Positions 1 through 15,100 of a stretch of 64,000 bases of DNA are shown here, piece after piece. Position 1 is the stretch's first letter, and the number at the start of each line of letters is the position of its first letter. The notes under the pieces are model-generated. The model searched no databases and was not told the origin of the DNA. It saw nothing but the letters and a program-made list of their open reading frames with translations. This DNA is from Pipra filicauda. Lineage: Eukaryota; Chordata; Aves; Passeriformes; Pipridae. The stretch lies in NCBI RefSeq assembly GCF_003945595.2, contig NW_024104330.1, positions 488,366 to 552,365 of the forward strand, in the 5' to 3' direction. Position numbers and translations under genes: made by a program.

Positions 1-3028
<3,028 letters not shown>

Positions 3029-3253
3029 AGGTTTCTGCATTATTTGAAGCCGGCACTTCTGTTACCTATATTTTCCAAGAACCTTATCCTGTCACGAAAA
3101 ATGCAAGCACCTCAAGCTCTGCCATTTATGCGGATGCTGTCATGTCCAAGGAGAATATTGCATTTAGCTTTCTCACAGCACATACCCCAAGCCTTCTACT
3201 GTACATCAACACCTATTTTCATGAATATTTGGCTGTGATTCTCTCCAAAAATG
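3029..3253 (+). CDS. CNTNAP5: CNTNAP5 exon: first part of laminin G4
   Basis: This exon is 225 nt long, with acceptor TTTTCAG at 3022-3028 and donor GTAAGT from 3254. It starts the fourth laminin-G domain ([20 protein letters not shown]) and contains a potential N-glycosylation site, NAS. It closes on KNG, with the glycine codon split over the intron. Similarity to remembered mammalian CNTNAP5 is very high through FEAGTSVTY and EPYPVTKN. Both ends are phase 1, so skipping would keep the frame but destroy the domain. Confidence 0.95.
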
Positions 3254-4176
3254 GTAAGTAGTCTTGATTTGCTACCAAAGTGAGACCAGTGTAACTTTGT
3301 AAAGATTTTGTTGCTTTGATTTTGGTTTGTTTGTTTTCTGGTTTTTGGATTTTTTTGTGAGAATAGGATAGAATTCTGCACTGATTAAAGTTAATTTTTG
3401 TGTCTGCAACTTTATCAACTTCATGATATTTGGTTCATGAAAATGGCCATCACTCTTGTTTATGTCCCTTTATTTGGCATTTGGCTACACTTACCTGTTC
3501 AGTCTTTGAGTAATCATTTTGTTGGGGCTTAAAATGTACTTTGACTTCCATTTGGCAAGACTATGTAATAGCAATTCCTTGCTATTTATTCCACATTGTG
3601 ATCCATTAGGCCACCAAGATAAGGGAATGAGAAATACCATGTCTGTACAAAAACACTTGGTACAGAAATATATTAGAATTTTATCTTTCTTGGCACATTT
3701 ATTGCTCTTCACTGGATTTTTTCAATGTAATATGGTCAGTACGTCTGAATATTAAAGCCAGAAAATGTCAATGTTTTCTAGGTTTACTGACCAAAACAGG
3801 AGGTGTAAATCCATTTTCTGTTAAAAGGTGCATGAGGTGGGGATTTTTTGAAAACATTTAAAGATTTTAGGGGCTCAGGCCCTGTGTTTACTCAGAAAGA
3901 CACTGACTCCTGAGTCCTTGCAGTGCTTTCAGAAAAATCACTCCAGACAAACATCATCCTAGGCAAATGGGAATGTTTGAATTATTCAAGAGTTATCAGG
4001 AGCTGGAGCACTGGAAGTGATGAGTAAGCTTATTGGTGAGTCAGTAGCCTGTGGCAGAACAATAGAAAGTTAATGTCATGTGGTTGAATATGTACATTTG
4101 ACCGAATGACCCAGACCATTCTGAAGCCTTTCAAATTCCAAAATACTACACTTTCAAGTGCTGTCAAATGAAACTA

Positions 4177-4232
4177 TAAAAGGGGAAAAAAAACCCAACC
4201 AACCAAACAAAAAAAAACCCCAAAACCCAAAC
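4177..4232. repeat. A/C-rich low-complexity tract
   Basis: A stretch built almost only of A and C after a short AAAAGGGG start, with repeated CCAACCAAACAAA-like units. It is probably a degenerate simple repeat or an old retroposon tail. No function is visible. Confidence 0.6.
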
Positions 4233-6635
4233 AATCAAAACTGGTTTTATTCTCTGTATGGATTTTGCAGTAGTTTCTCTTGGTTATGTTATGTGGCTAG
4301 CATTCAGGCTGGCAAGGGATGAGTATCCTAATCCCTGGGAGAGGCAGCTGGAATAGTAACTGCCTGAACCAATTTACTCCAAGTGAAGTTGTGCCAGGGA
4401 AGTGGGACTACTGAGGTAACCCTAACCCTCTCCTGTTCAGTCCCAGATTTCCATCTGTAATTTGCTCTTGGAGGCAAGTGTTTATGATTTTCAGATATAT
4501 GAATATTTTAGTGTGTAGCTCCAGGGTGGTAGAGGTTATATCCTGCTGAGGTGAAACCTTGGAATCTGCTTCTCAGTTACACTCAGGTCTCTTGATGCCA
4601 CTCAGGCAATCAGAAATAGCCCTAAAGTGAATGAAAATGTAATATCCATTTAAGTCACCTTTATTGCTACCAGAGTAGTCTAAAATGACCTTAGAAACAT
4701 GAGCCAATTGACTTTTATTGATGAAATGCACTATACATAATCTATAATTGAGAAGTTCTGGAAGCAGGGGTTTTAGTGTTGGTTGGGGAAGGGGTTGGGA
4801 TCAGGACATAGCTTGTAGCAGTTCAGCAGGAGAAGAGATTAACCTTTCTTTGTGTCAGCTGCAGCTTCTGCAGATCTCTGCTTTGGCTTAGTTGGAGACA
4901 GGGACTCAGTACATCTTGAAATTAAGTGGAGCAGCTCTCAGCACAGTCAGGCCAAATAAACAATGGTGCTTTTTTCAGATCTGTACCTCCTTTTACTCAC
5001 GTGTAATATGATGGTGACAGTTACTCAGAGGGCTGGTGAGATGTCAGGCTCCACAATTCTGGACTGTGAAACATAGCACTATATGCAAAGAATGATTAAG
5101 ATAACTAGCTGACTTTAGTTAAATCCTGAAAGTCTCCCTCAGGATTACTCTGTACATGCTTCTGTGGCTTTCTTTCAAGACAGTCATTCAATCATGTGTA
5201 TTCTCTACCTTTTGTCCCAAATGTAATAATTTGTTAAATTTTATATCCTTTTACTTTTTAGCCTTTGGAAGTGAAATTATTTCAATGAAAATAAGGTTCA
5301 GATATGTTTGTCACTCTTTCTTCCTCCAAGAGGTTTATGCTTGCCATAAAGTTACTGGACTATGAATATCAATGTCCTTTGTAGCACTAAAAGTGAGTGT
5401 GATTCCATCTCTTTCATTGGCTCATTTTCAAGGAATCTTGCCGAGTATAGTAGGACATAAGCAGGTCCCTTCTGGATAACTGATTTGTTAAATAAAGGTT
5501 AAGTTCCTGGAGAAATGGGAATGGGCATTCTCAGTTAAGAGGTGAGCAGCAATATTCTTTACCATAGTCCCAAGCCCCTTTCCTCTTGTTAAGAAACGGT
5601 ATTAAAACAGTCTATGTATACTTTAATACTTCTCCTTTTTGAACAGTTTTTCAAGCTAATACTCATGTATCCTCTTTTATCCTTATGTTATTCCTCTTTT
5701 CTATTATCCACAAAATAACTGGGCAAATTATTAGTTAATAAAAGAGATAATGAGAATAATGTTTCTTGTATTTCAGACTTCCTGTGTTAAATATTTAACA
5801 TAAAAGAAATTAAAGTATTTGCAAGGATTATTCCTAGTTAGAGTATATTAAAAGGGCTTATATGAAAGTGGACTTGTATAGGCAGCTGTGGTCTAATACA
5901 GTCACGTGTGAAGTATTTCCTGTAAAATTATTTGGTTCCAATAAATTTAATAAATAGGTACATTTAATCCCAACATTCTTTGCACTGTCAGTCTCTAAAG
6001 AAGGTCATATTATTAGAAGAAACAGTATGTATCGATTGAGATACCAGAACTCTGGTAGTGAAATTATTCCTTTAGAGTTACCCAACCTACCAATGTCAGG
6101 TCTGCAAAAGGAGACTCAAAGCTATTCCGTCCTGGCTTCACCCATCAGATCAATGCTGCCCACACAGAAAGCTCTGCCAGTGCTTGGAGCCTTAGAGGGC
6201 AGGCGATTCATGGAGGAGGTAAGGTTATGACAGGGGTTGGGTACCACCATATGTCAATGCAGAAGCTACAGTTCTACACCCATTCAGATGACTTACTATA
6301 AAATGAGATGCTCAGTAGTTCCTGGCAGATAATATTTCTAGAAGCAGTTCCCAACCAAAGAACTAATCTATATCACAGAGGTTGTTCTTGACTCTGATCA
6401 GTTGACTCATGTCCTGGCAGTTTAAGGGTAAGTTTTCGAAAACTGATGTTTTTAAAGACGACTTAGGGATTCTTTCCACCATTAGTTAATACTGATGCTT
6501 CTAAATCATACCTGAGCTTTTGAAAATTATGTGCATATAAGAGCATTATCCTCTCCAGTCTTACATATTGTACTTATGGATTTTTAAATTACACCTACCT
6601 ATATATGTGTATGTATTGTGTATAGATAGGGGTAT

Positions 6636-6675
6636 ATCTATCTATCTATCCATCTATCTATCTATTTATCTATTA
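6636..6675. repeat. (TCTA)n microsatellite
   Basis: About ten near-perfect TCTA units with substitutions (CCATC, TTATC). It is flanked by other TA/TG-rich sequence from about 6600 to 6712. This is intronic and likely polymorphic in length. Confidence 0.9.
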
Positions 6676-9305
6676 ATCCATACACATGTATATAGATGGG
6701 TATGTATGTAAAGCTTATATAGTCCCATTGTTCCCGCATCGAAAAGATTAGCAGTACTGTAATGATTGGCAGGATTGGCAGTGCATTTTTAATATTATTT
6801 CTGTAGAAATTTCAAATTACAGTACCTGTTACTAAGCTACAGAAAATTGGTAAACAGCTCTAATTAGCCTTTTCAGTGTGCCAGTCCACAGAAATTATCC
6901 ACATCATGGGAAGATACTACCAAGAAAAAAATATTTTTTCTTTTCCAGGCTAGCTTTTCACTGTACATTTTTGCATTTACATGATTTCACAAAGTTATTA
7001 TATTTCTCAAAGTGCCATTATATTGTTATTTTTACCTTGTTCCCTAAAGGTAATAATTGATGGGGGAGAAAAATGTTAAGAAAGAAACTGCTAGTGCTTC
7101 TCCTTTCCCCACTCTTCCTCCTGCCCTGCAAGTAATCGAATGTGTTATGAATATGATGAAGTACTTTGTCTAGAAAATGTTTTCCCAAATATTTGATTCT
7201 CAGTTTTGTTGGCTTTTTCCATGGAAACAATATGAATCCTAATCTAGAAAAACAGCAGATAGCCAGCATCAAAGAAGAGCGATAGAATCTCAAACTATCC
7301 TAGAGTGATTGAAAATTTATCTATATTTACTATCTGATCTCATAAGAAACTAAACAATTTGAGTCCTTTTTTTTCTTCCTGTCCAGCACCTATCGCCATC
7401 ACACTGAGCTGTGTTCTCCATTTCTTTTGGAAAGCAAGACTCTGAAGTTGAATAGGAAAGATTACAGACAAGGAAAAAAGCACAGTTAAAAACAGAAGTA
7501 CAAATGAAAACAACTTGAGTAATTCTCTAATGCTCAGCATATAGTAGCAGGGCTTATATCAGCTCCACTTCCCTATAAAGTCTTGAAATCAGCTGATATT
7601 TGAAGTAAATAGGAAAAGAAGTAAAAATGTGTAACAGAGGTAAGCTGAATTAACACTCTACAAAAAAGAAGTAAATATTGTCAGTGAGAAGCTATTGATT
7701 TTTTTTTTTTTAATAAACTCAAAATCTCCTGTAGTCACTTGTCTCTAAGTCAGAAGCAGCCTTTTTGTTGAAAGCATATAAATTCTCCTTATGGTTTTTG
7801 CTTTCAAGTCTGTTGAGCTGCATCTCCACCAGCCAAAGCTTTTGTCAGTCAGTGGTAAAGAGAGGCAAAAAATCTAGTTCAGTCTTTTAGGCAAAGAATC
7901 TTTTGATTCTGTTCATGCTGTACACTCTGAAGTTCAATGGAGCAAAACTAAAATAATTAGGTAAAATAGGACTCACCGAAAGACTGAGATGGATCTGGGA
8001 GGTTATTTTTCTGGTTCTTTTTCTTTACCCCCTTGTGGGTTCTAGTTTTGGGACATGGATACCACAGGACCTTAACTAACTGCTGCCAAAAGACCCTCTA
8101 GACTACGTTGTTACTAGTGCAGTTGTCTTCCCTTTTGAGAACACCTTGTGGCTTACAGACTCTCAATAGCCATTGAACAACCTGCACAATTTATGTGACT
8201 GAAGTGGAAAATGATGCCAAGGTTCAGGTATAGTTATTTTTAACAGATCAGGAGCAAGAAAGATAGTCATGTTGGGAAGTGTGGGAGATGGCTCTGTGGA
8301 GGAGACAAGCAATTGTCTTTGAGTGACGGAGGATTGTTCCCAGTCTAGCTCTGGTTTGCAGCCATTAAATGATTTCATACGGTAGATAGCACTATATAAT
8401 TTATGCAGTTGTTATAGTTGGCCCTGAAATCTTATGTTATTTACTGAGTGAGAGGCTAGAGATCGTTTGATTGGTAATGATGAATGTAAAAGAAATTTTC
8501 CCCAGTTGTTAATTGGGAGACTGGCTGTGGTACCATGAGTAGAAAGGGTTGGGGTGGCAGGAGATCTCCTAATCAGCTTCTATCTAAAGAGAGAAACTCC
8601 TGTGGCTAGAAACACCTCTGGTCCCTTTGACATTTCCCTACTGGAAGCACACTTCACAGAAAATAGGAATGCTGATTAGAGTTTTCACTTCAAATCCAGC
8701 ACCAAAATGTCTTTAAGGGAAGAGGCAGATTTGGCACCCAAGACCAATTTTTTTAATGTTTGTGTTAACATATGGCACTCTAAATCCCTAAGTGTGCAAA
8801 ACCAGCTTGAAAGGAGTAGCAGCCACAACATTCAGCCAAGGACTCTGGCAGATCTCTATCTCTGCTTTCCAAGAGAAGAGAACTGAATCTGTTTCATTAT
8901 CTGAATTCATGGACATGTTTGTACTCATGAAGATTATTTTGCCATACTGAAGGGTCCAGAGATGTCATGAAGACCCACAAGAGAAAAACAAGGGAACTGT
9001 AATTGGATTACACTGAGCAAGAAAGGTTGATCATGCAGTCAATAATTGATGTGTGCTCTGCCTATATACAGACTGACTTTGAACTTACTGGTGTCTGGCA
9101 TAAAACCTCAGACCACTGGCTGCAGATAGTCAGCTAGGAAGAAAACATGTGTTCCCATTTCCTTGTAGGAGGTGTTTGTCTCCTAGAAAGCTTGAGTTCC
9201 TAGCTCACATTTTGTGTCTGATAAGTCATTTTTATTGTTGGATTTCTGTGGAAATGAGAGGAAGGACAGAGGGTCGCAAGTTCCTATGTTTGAATAAATG
9301 CTGCA

Positions 9306-9388
9306 GATATAGATATAGATATGGATATAGTTATAGATATGGATATAGATATTGATATAGATAGATTATATATATATATATATATATA
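9306..9388. repeat. (GATATA)n hexanucleotide repeat merging into (TA)n
   Basis: Some ten units of ATAGAT/ATGGAT hexamers followed by a TA dinucleotide run. The open frame through it (RYRYGYSYRYGY) is an artefact of the repeat. Confidence 0.9.
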
Positions 9389-9824
9389 AACTCTTCAGTA
9401 ATTCTGAAATTAGGGTCTTTCAGAACCCATTTTATTGAAAGCTTTAGCCCTGAGGATTGACAGTAGTAATTTTTTGGTTATTTTTAGCTTAAGAATTATC
9501 TGTGTTGTGGACTGAGAGCTGCGTGCAGTGAGAGCTGTAGCCCAGCAGAACCATTGGCTTAAGTGCTACCTTGGAGCAGTATAGCTGTTTATGCACAACA
9601 GAGAGCCCAAGTGAATAATACTTGGAAGAGTGAGTCTGGGTCCAAGCAAGCCTCCTTTTCTCTCTTGTATGTGGTATTCCTATTAACATTTTATTTTTTC
9701 CTGTAGCATATCAGTTATTCTCTGTGAATTATGAAAATGTGACTTTGTCCTTCTTGCCTGATGAAATGGGCTGATTATGTCTTAGTCTTTACAAGACAGA
9801 GACTTGTCTTTGCAGACTGAGATC

Positions 9825-10262
9825 GGCCTTCAGGAATCTCAGGTCGAGTAGAGGGGAAACGTCTGGAGCAAGGTAGATGTATGCTTGGTGAAAGAGGATC
9901 AGATCAGGGAATGGGCATTAGGCAAACTGGGCATACAAATCCAGGGGCACTGGTAGGATTCCCCCACAAGTGCTGAGAGAACTGGCAGATGTCATTGCAA
10001 GGCCACTCAAAAGGCAATGGGCACAAACCAAAACACATGAGGTTTCATCTGAACATCAGAAAACTCTTTTTATTGCTGAGGATGACTGAGCACTGACACA
10101 TCTTGCCTAGGAAACTGTGGAATCTCCATCCTTGCAGGTATTCAAAAGCCATGTGGACATGGCCCTGGGCAACTGATTTGTAGGATCCCTTCTTTAGTAG
10201 GATGGGGTTGGACACGTCTTCCAGAGATCCCTTTTAACCTCAGCCATTCTACGGTTCTGTGA
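9825..10262 (+). mobile_element. CR1 LINE fragment with internal deletion
   Basis: Positions 9825-10010 match the CR1 ORF2 stretch near the start of the reverse transcriptase (GTGCTGAGAGAACTGGCAGA and its neighbours). From about 10013 the sequence jumps to the 3' part of CR1 (GGGCACAAACCAAAACACA onward). It finishes in the usual tail, CCATTCTACGGTTCTGTGA. Most of the RT domain is missing between these parts. Frames are broken, so it is inactive. It lies sense to CNTNAP5. The 5' limit is approximate. Confidence 0.85.
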
Positions 10263-11384
10263 AAGATCACAGAATCGAATCGTGTTTGAAGGTAAATTAC
10301 TGAAAATATGTGTGTATAGGCGTATATTTTGCTACAGAAAAGTCATCACAATGCTACCATTATATGGTTCTTGTACTAGGATTTTTGCTAAGAAAATGTA
10401 TCATTCTTCCTCTAATTTTTCCCATTAGATAACTTAAGGACATGAGTCCATACTTTGTATGCCAATGATTGTGGCTTGTTATAAACTCAAGTATTTCCAT
10501 TGAGAGGTTATTATCAAGTCCCTTTCTAAAGAATCCAACTTCATTCAGAGACACTGATATATCCTATGAAATAAGCAGTTCTTAGATGGACTTACTGGTC
10601 AGAGGAGCAGGACATTTCCCAGAGATTCATGACCAGCCAGGCAGTGTGTGTAGAGCTCAACACAAACAAGCATGATTAACCTCAGAAAGCCATTAATCCA
10701 CAGAGTTATGTGCTGTCTTTATTATGACTTAAGGATGAAAAGGAGGTTTAAGAAGAGGCATATGATTATTTTTCCCTAGTCTTGTCTAAAAGATTATTGC
10801 TCATTCTCCTGCTCAGGCATCATGTAGTGCTCAAATTGATTGCTTCTTTTTTTCTGTTCATACCTTCTTTTTCTGTGTTCTCATTGCTGAACATAATGGC
10901 TATTTGTTAGGTCAACACAAAACAAGTCCTTGCTTGAACAGGTATCAGTACTGCTAAAATGGAAAGAGGTACGGTTAGAAGATATTAGGAAAAATGGAAA
11001 CAATGAGTCAGCATCTTGGTGAAAGCAGGTTGGTATGAATTCCTCGGGGTATCACAACCGCAGATCTCAGTCCTTTTTTCCCAACAGTAATTCACACAGA
11101 GTTAGTGATGATGCATAATTTTCAAAGCCCAGTTGAACTTTTGGAATAAAATTCATAGGATGATACTTTTTATTTCATTCACAGGGTAAAGAATAAAAGG
11201 TCTTCCTGCCACCTTGGCTGCTATGCAGGTCTTAAATGAAAAGTACAGTGGGAGATGGAAGCCATAGGGCCTACTGGATGTCTGAGCATGAGACTAATGG
11301 CATTAGTGTGTGTTTAAAGACAGGAGAGATCTGAGCAGAGATATGAGCATCAGATCCAATAGTGTCACACAGATGCTTTATATA

Positions 11385-12168
11385 ATGAAGTTCAGCAAGG
11401 CCAAATTCAAGGTTCTGCATGGGATTCTTGGCAATCCCTAGCACAGATACAGGCTGGACTTAGAATGGATTGAGAGCACCCCTGAGGAGAAAGACTTGGG
11501 AGTGTTGGTTAATGAGAAGGTCAACATGACCTGACAATGTGTTCTCACAATCTAGAAAGCCAATCGTGTTCTGGTCTGCGTTAAAAGCAGCGTGGCCAGC
11601 AGGTCAAGGGAGATGATTCTCCCCCTCTACTCCACTCTAGTGAGACTACACCTGTAGTATTGTCCAGTTCTGGGGACCCCAACATAAGAAAGACATGGTG
11701 GACCTGTTGGAGTGAGTCCAGAGGAGGGCTATAAGAATGACCAGAGAGCTGAAGACAGTGACAGGGCTGTCTCCTGTGAAGGCAGGCTGAGAGAACTGGG
11801 GTTCACCTTGAAGAAGAGAAGGCTCTGGGGAGACTTTAGAACCCCTTCTAGTGGGCTCTAACATAGAGTGGGTTACAAGAAAGCTGGAGAGGGACTTATT
11901 TATAAGGGAATATAGTGATAGGACAAGGGGTAATGGCTTCAGACTGAAAGAGGGTATGTTTAGAATAGATGTTAGGAAGAAATTCACTGTGAGTGTGCTG
12001 AGGCAGTGAAATGTGTTCCCCAGAGAAGTTTTTGATACCCATCCTTGAAAGTGTTCAAGGCCAGATTGGATGGGACTTTAAGCAACCTGGTCTAATAAAA
12101 AGAGACCAGGCAGAGGGGTTGGAAATGATCTTTAGGGTCCCTTCCAACCCAAACTATTCTATGATTCT
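11385..12168 (+). mobile_element. CR1 LINE, 5'-truncated copy (about 0.8 kb)
   Basis: This is the longest CR1 copy here. It starts around the AAGTTCAGCAAGGCCAA block and covers the end of ORF2 and the 3' UTR, including CTGTTGGAGTGAGTCCAGAG and GGTTGGAAATGATCTTTAG. It ends in the family tail CTATTCTATGATTCT. The frame is interrupted by stops. It lies sense to CNTNAP5. Confidence 0.92.
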
Positions 12169-15100
12169 AAGATAGCCTTCATTAATGAAGGGTCTTAAAG
12201 TGAAAGTCTTTTAAAATTCCAAATAATCTGTAGAAAAGGTATAGGTTAAAATTTACCAGAATAAATCTCACCATCAGAAGGCAAGTACTTTCAGGGAGAT
12301 GTAACTGCATCTGACACCCTCAGCTCTTTCCTTCATCTTTACATTCAATGCCCTTCAGGGAAAAAAAATAGTAAATGTAGCATCACTTTGTAAAAGAAAC
12401 AGTAACCACTTCCTTCAGCAAAAATAAATACCTACAAAAGGAGGGATAATAATAATGACTAATAGTATTGTTTTTAAATTGCTCCTCACACGAAGGTTGT
12501 GGAGGTTGTTTGGAGGTTTCCAAGGGATGTGAACATTCATCTATTTTACCAGTGGATAAATTGTGACACAATAAAGGAAGACAATTTGTCAGCATTCATC
12601 AAGCTGGTAGATTCCAAATTTGTGGCAGTGTCCATCATCTCCAGGATACATAACTGCACCACTGTCTATGCTTGCCCGTGAGCTGAACTGGAGAGACAGT
12701 TTTTAGTGTTTTTTACCTTTGGAGCAAAAAGCATCTGCGTGTTCCTTGTTAATTGCTGGTCAATCTGTGGAAAGCCAACTGGCAGCTGGTGGCAATGACA
12801 TATCTATAAAGGTCAAACACATTTGTCAGTCATGTAGGAGAACTAGCTACATTTATCTGGGTCCAGCTGCCTAGCAGGATTGAAAAGTGAACTTTGGTCA
12901 TGGGCCTCCAGATAGGGTCCTTTTGGGGTGTGGTTTTATCTAAATTGAAGAAATGCAACGTAAAGGGAAAGTATTGGGGGTTTTGTTTTGTTGTTTTTTT
13001 TTTTTTATTTGTGGTTTGTTTTTTTTTTAATATAGGATGGCTCGAATATGATCGTTAAGTCCTGAATGTCTCAAGCATTTAGTGGGTGGCATTCAAAAAA
13101 CCACCTATTTTTTTATTACCATAAGAGACTACAAAAAAATTGAGGGGGTGAATTTTTCTTTTAAACCTTATGAAACAGAGTTGTCTAAGCAAGTGCAATA
13201 GCTGAGTAATGATATCAGCAAACATGTTCAACAGTTTTGCTTCCTTGTTTATTCCATGCAAAACAAACAAGAAGAGTCACCTCCTAAAAAAGTGTAAGTA
13301 CTTTCTTAGTTAAACACCACTGGACGTTGGAGAGATGGGCTCTGTTCTTAGAATCACCAGCAGCACTTCCACTGAAGAGTAAATTTACTGAGTAAATATC
13401 CCTGGGGAGAAGCTGCTAATTAAGGAGCATGTTTCTTAGCCAGTTGCTCCTGACAGAGAAAACGGTGGTTCATTTTTAAATATCTAGGCTATAAAGAGCA
13501 ACATTGCCTCACTGAAGCTGTGCAAGTTGCCAGAGAGGTATTTTGTGGTAGAGATGACAGAAAACTGTCATGTGCTGTTCTGCAATCAGGAGCGAACAGA
13601 CATTTACACCTTAGGAGCTGCAAATGGCTTTCTGGGCTAAATACTTTATTTTTTTATTTTGTTTTTTCATAATAACAACATCAATAGCCTCACTAATATT
13701 CCTCCCTTTGTTTAATTTGTGCTTTCCTTAATTGTTTTCCTTTTCAGCTAAAGCTCACTGGAATGTGGAGGGTGCGTGTGGTGGTATAGTCAGCATCTTG
13801 CAGTCTGACAAAGGTCACTACTGGCTGGAGACTGAGTTCTGGTTTTTTTCTGGGTGCCTCTGAGGCAACTAGACAGGCAGGAGTAGTCCAAGGCCGTTTT
13901 CCTAATACAATGCTTCACTATTTCATACATACACATTTCCCCCAAATCAGAGTTGTCAACTTCCCTAATTTAAATGATTTTTCCTGATGTTACATGATGG
14001 TGATAAATTTGTACATTTCATGTGTGCCACCCACATGTGCTCCCTGAATTAACCTCAGCTTCTCTCAGTGTCTCAAGATGTCATACCAGCTGCTCCAGTC
14101 AGTTTAAGTCATTAAAAAGTGCTATTGAAGTTGGCAAGAGTTGTTGGGTTCAATCTGGGCTCATTTAAAACCAGTTTCCATAAATGAAGGTCCTGCAGAG
14201 AAGTCTCAGACTCCAAGGGCATGCCAGCCTCTTCCTTGCTGTTTCGTTCTTCAAGACTAAATGACACAAGACCTGTGGTCCTGGTGACATGTGTGACAAG
14301 AATTTTACTTAAGAATGATGGATTTACAGATTGAATTCCTGGTATCCCACTTCTCTTTTCTGCAAAGCTTCTTTTATCTTTTTGCCAAATAGCTATCCCT
14401 GAGTGAGATCTTTCAAACAGGGAGCCTTTTCCTGAGCTAGAGCACTCTCTGTACCATTTTCCCATGCTCCATTTTCTAGATTATGTGGCCCAGAATGAAT
14501 GCAAAGTTGATGGGCATAGGCCACAAAACTAACATATGTTTCTGATATTCTACTCAGCCCTATTGTAGACACGGGTAAAAGAAAGACAGCTCTCCTGTTG
14601 ACATGTTCAATCAACAGAGGTTTGGGTCAAAGAATGTGTAACATCGTGGCCAAGATATTTCTTCACACTGTGTAATCTGGGAACATCTTTTCTTCAGACT
14701 GAACGCTTAGAAATCTCTAACCAGTTTCATGTCCTTTTTGCCACTAGACTTAAGAGCTGCTACAGCAGCTTGTCCTCAGCAAAAATTAGTAGCTTGAAGG
14801 CACCATGCTATTCCTGTAGCTGACTGGAGGTTGGTTATGTTGAACCGGATCATTAGTGTTCTTCTAGCAAGTACTAGTTCTGGCCTCCATTGTCATTGAA
14901 AGAAGTGTCCTGGGAGTGTTTTGTTTCAGAAAAGACACCCCCAACCTAGTCACCAGCATGGGATGGCATAAATACTGCCCTTTGGTCTCTGTTTCCCAGG
15001 ACTTCCCTCTGCACAAGGGAACCCCCAGGAATCCTGTTAAAATGGTTCAGTAGCTGTTTGATATCTTCAGGCAGATGATATGCCATTCAGCCCCATAGTC

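Noticed and set aside
4419..4431. Telomere-like CCCTAACCCT
   Set aside because: Fewer than two full hexamer units, expected by chance.
9289..9355. Tyr/Arg-rich repetitive peptide
   Set aside because: Purely the translation of the GATATA microsatellite.
10265..10295. Possible start of a minus-strand CR1 (ATCACAGAATCGAATCG)
   Set aside because: Only about 30 bp resemble a CR1 tail and no body follows.
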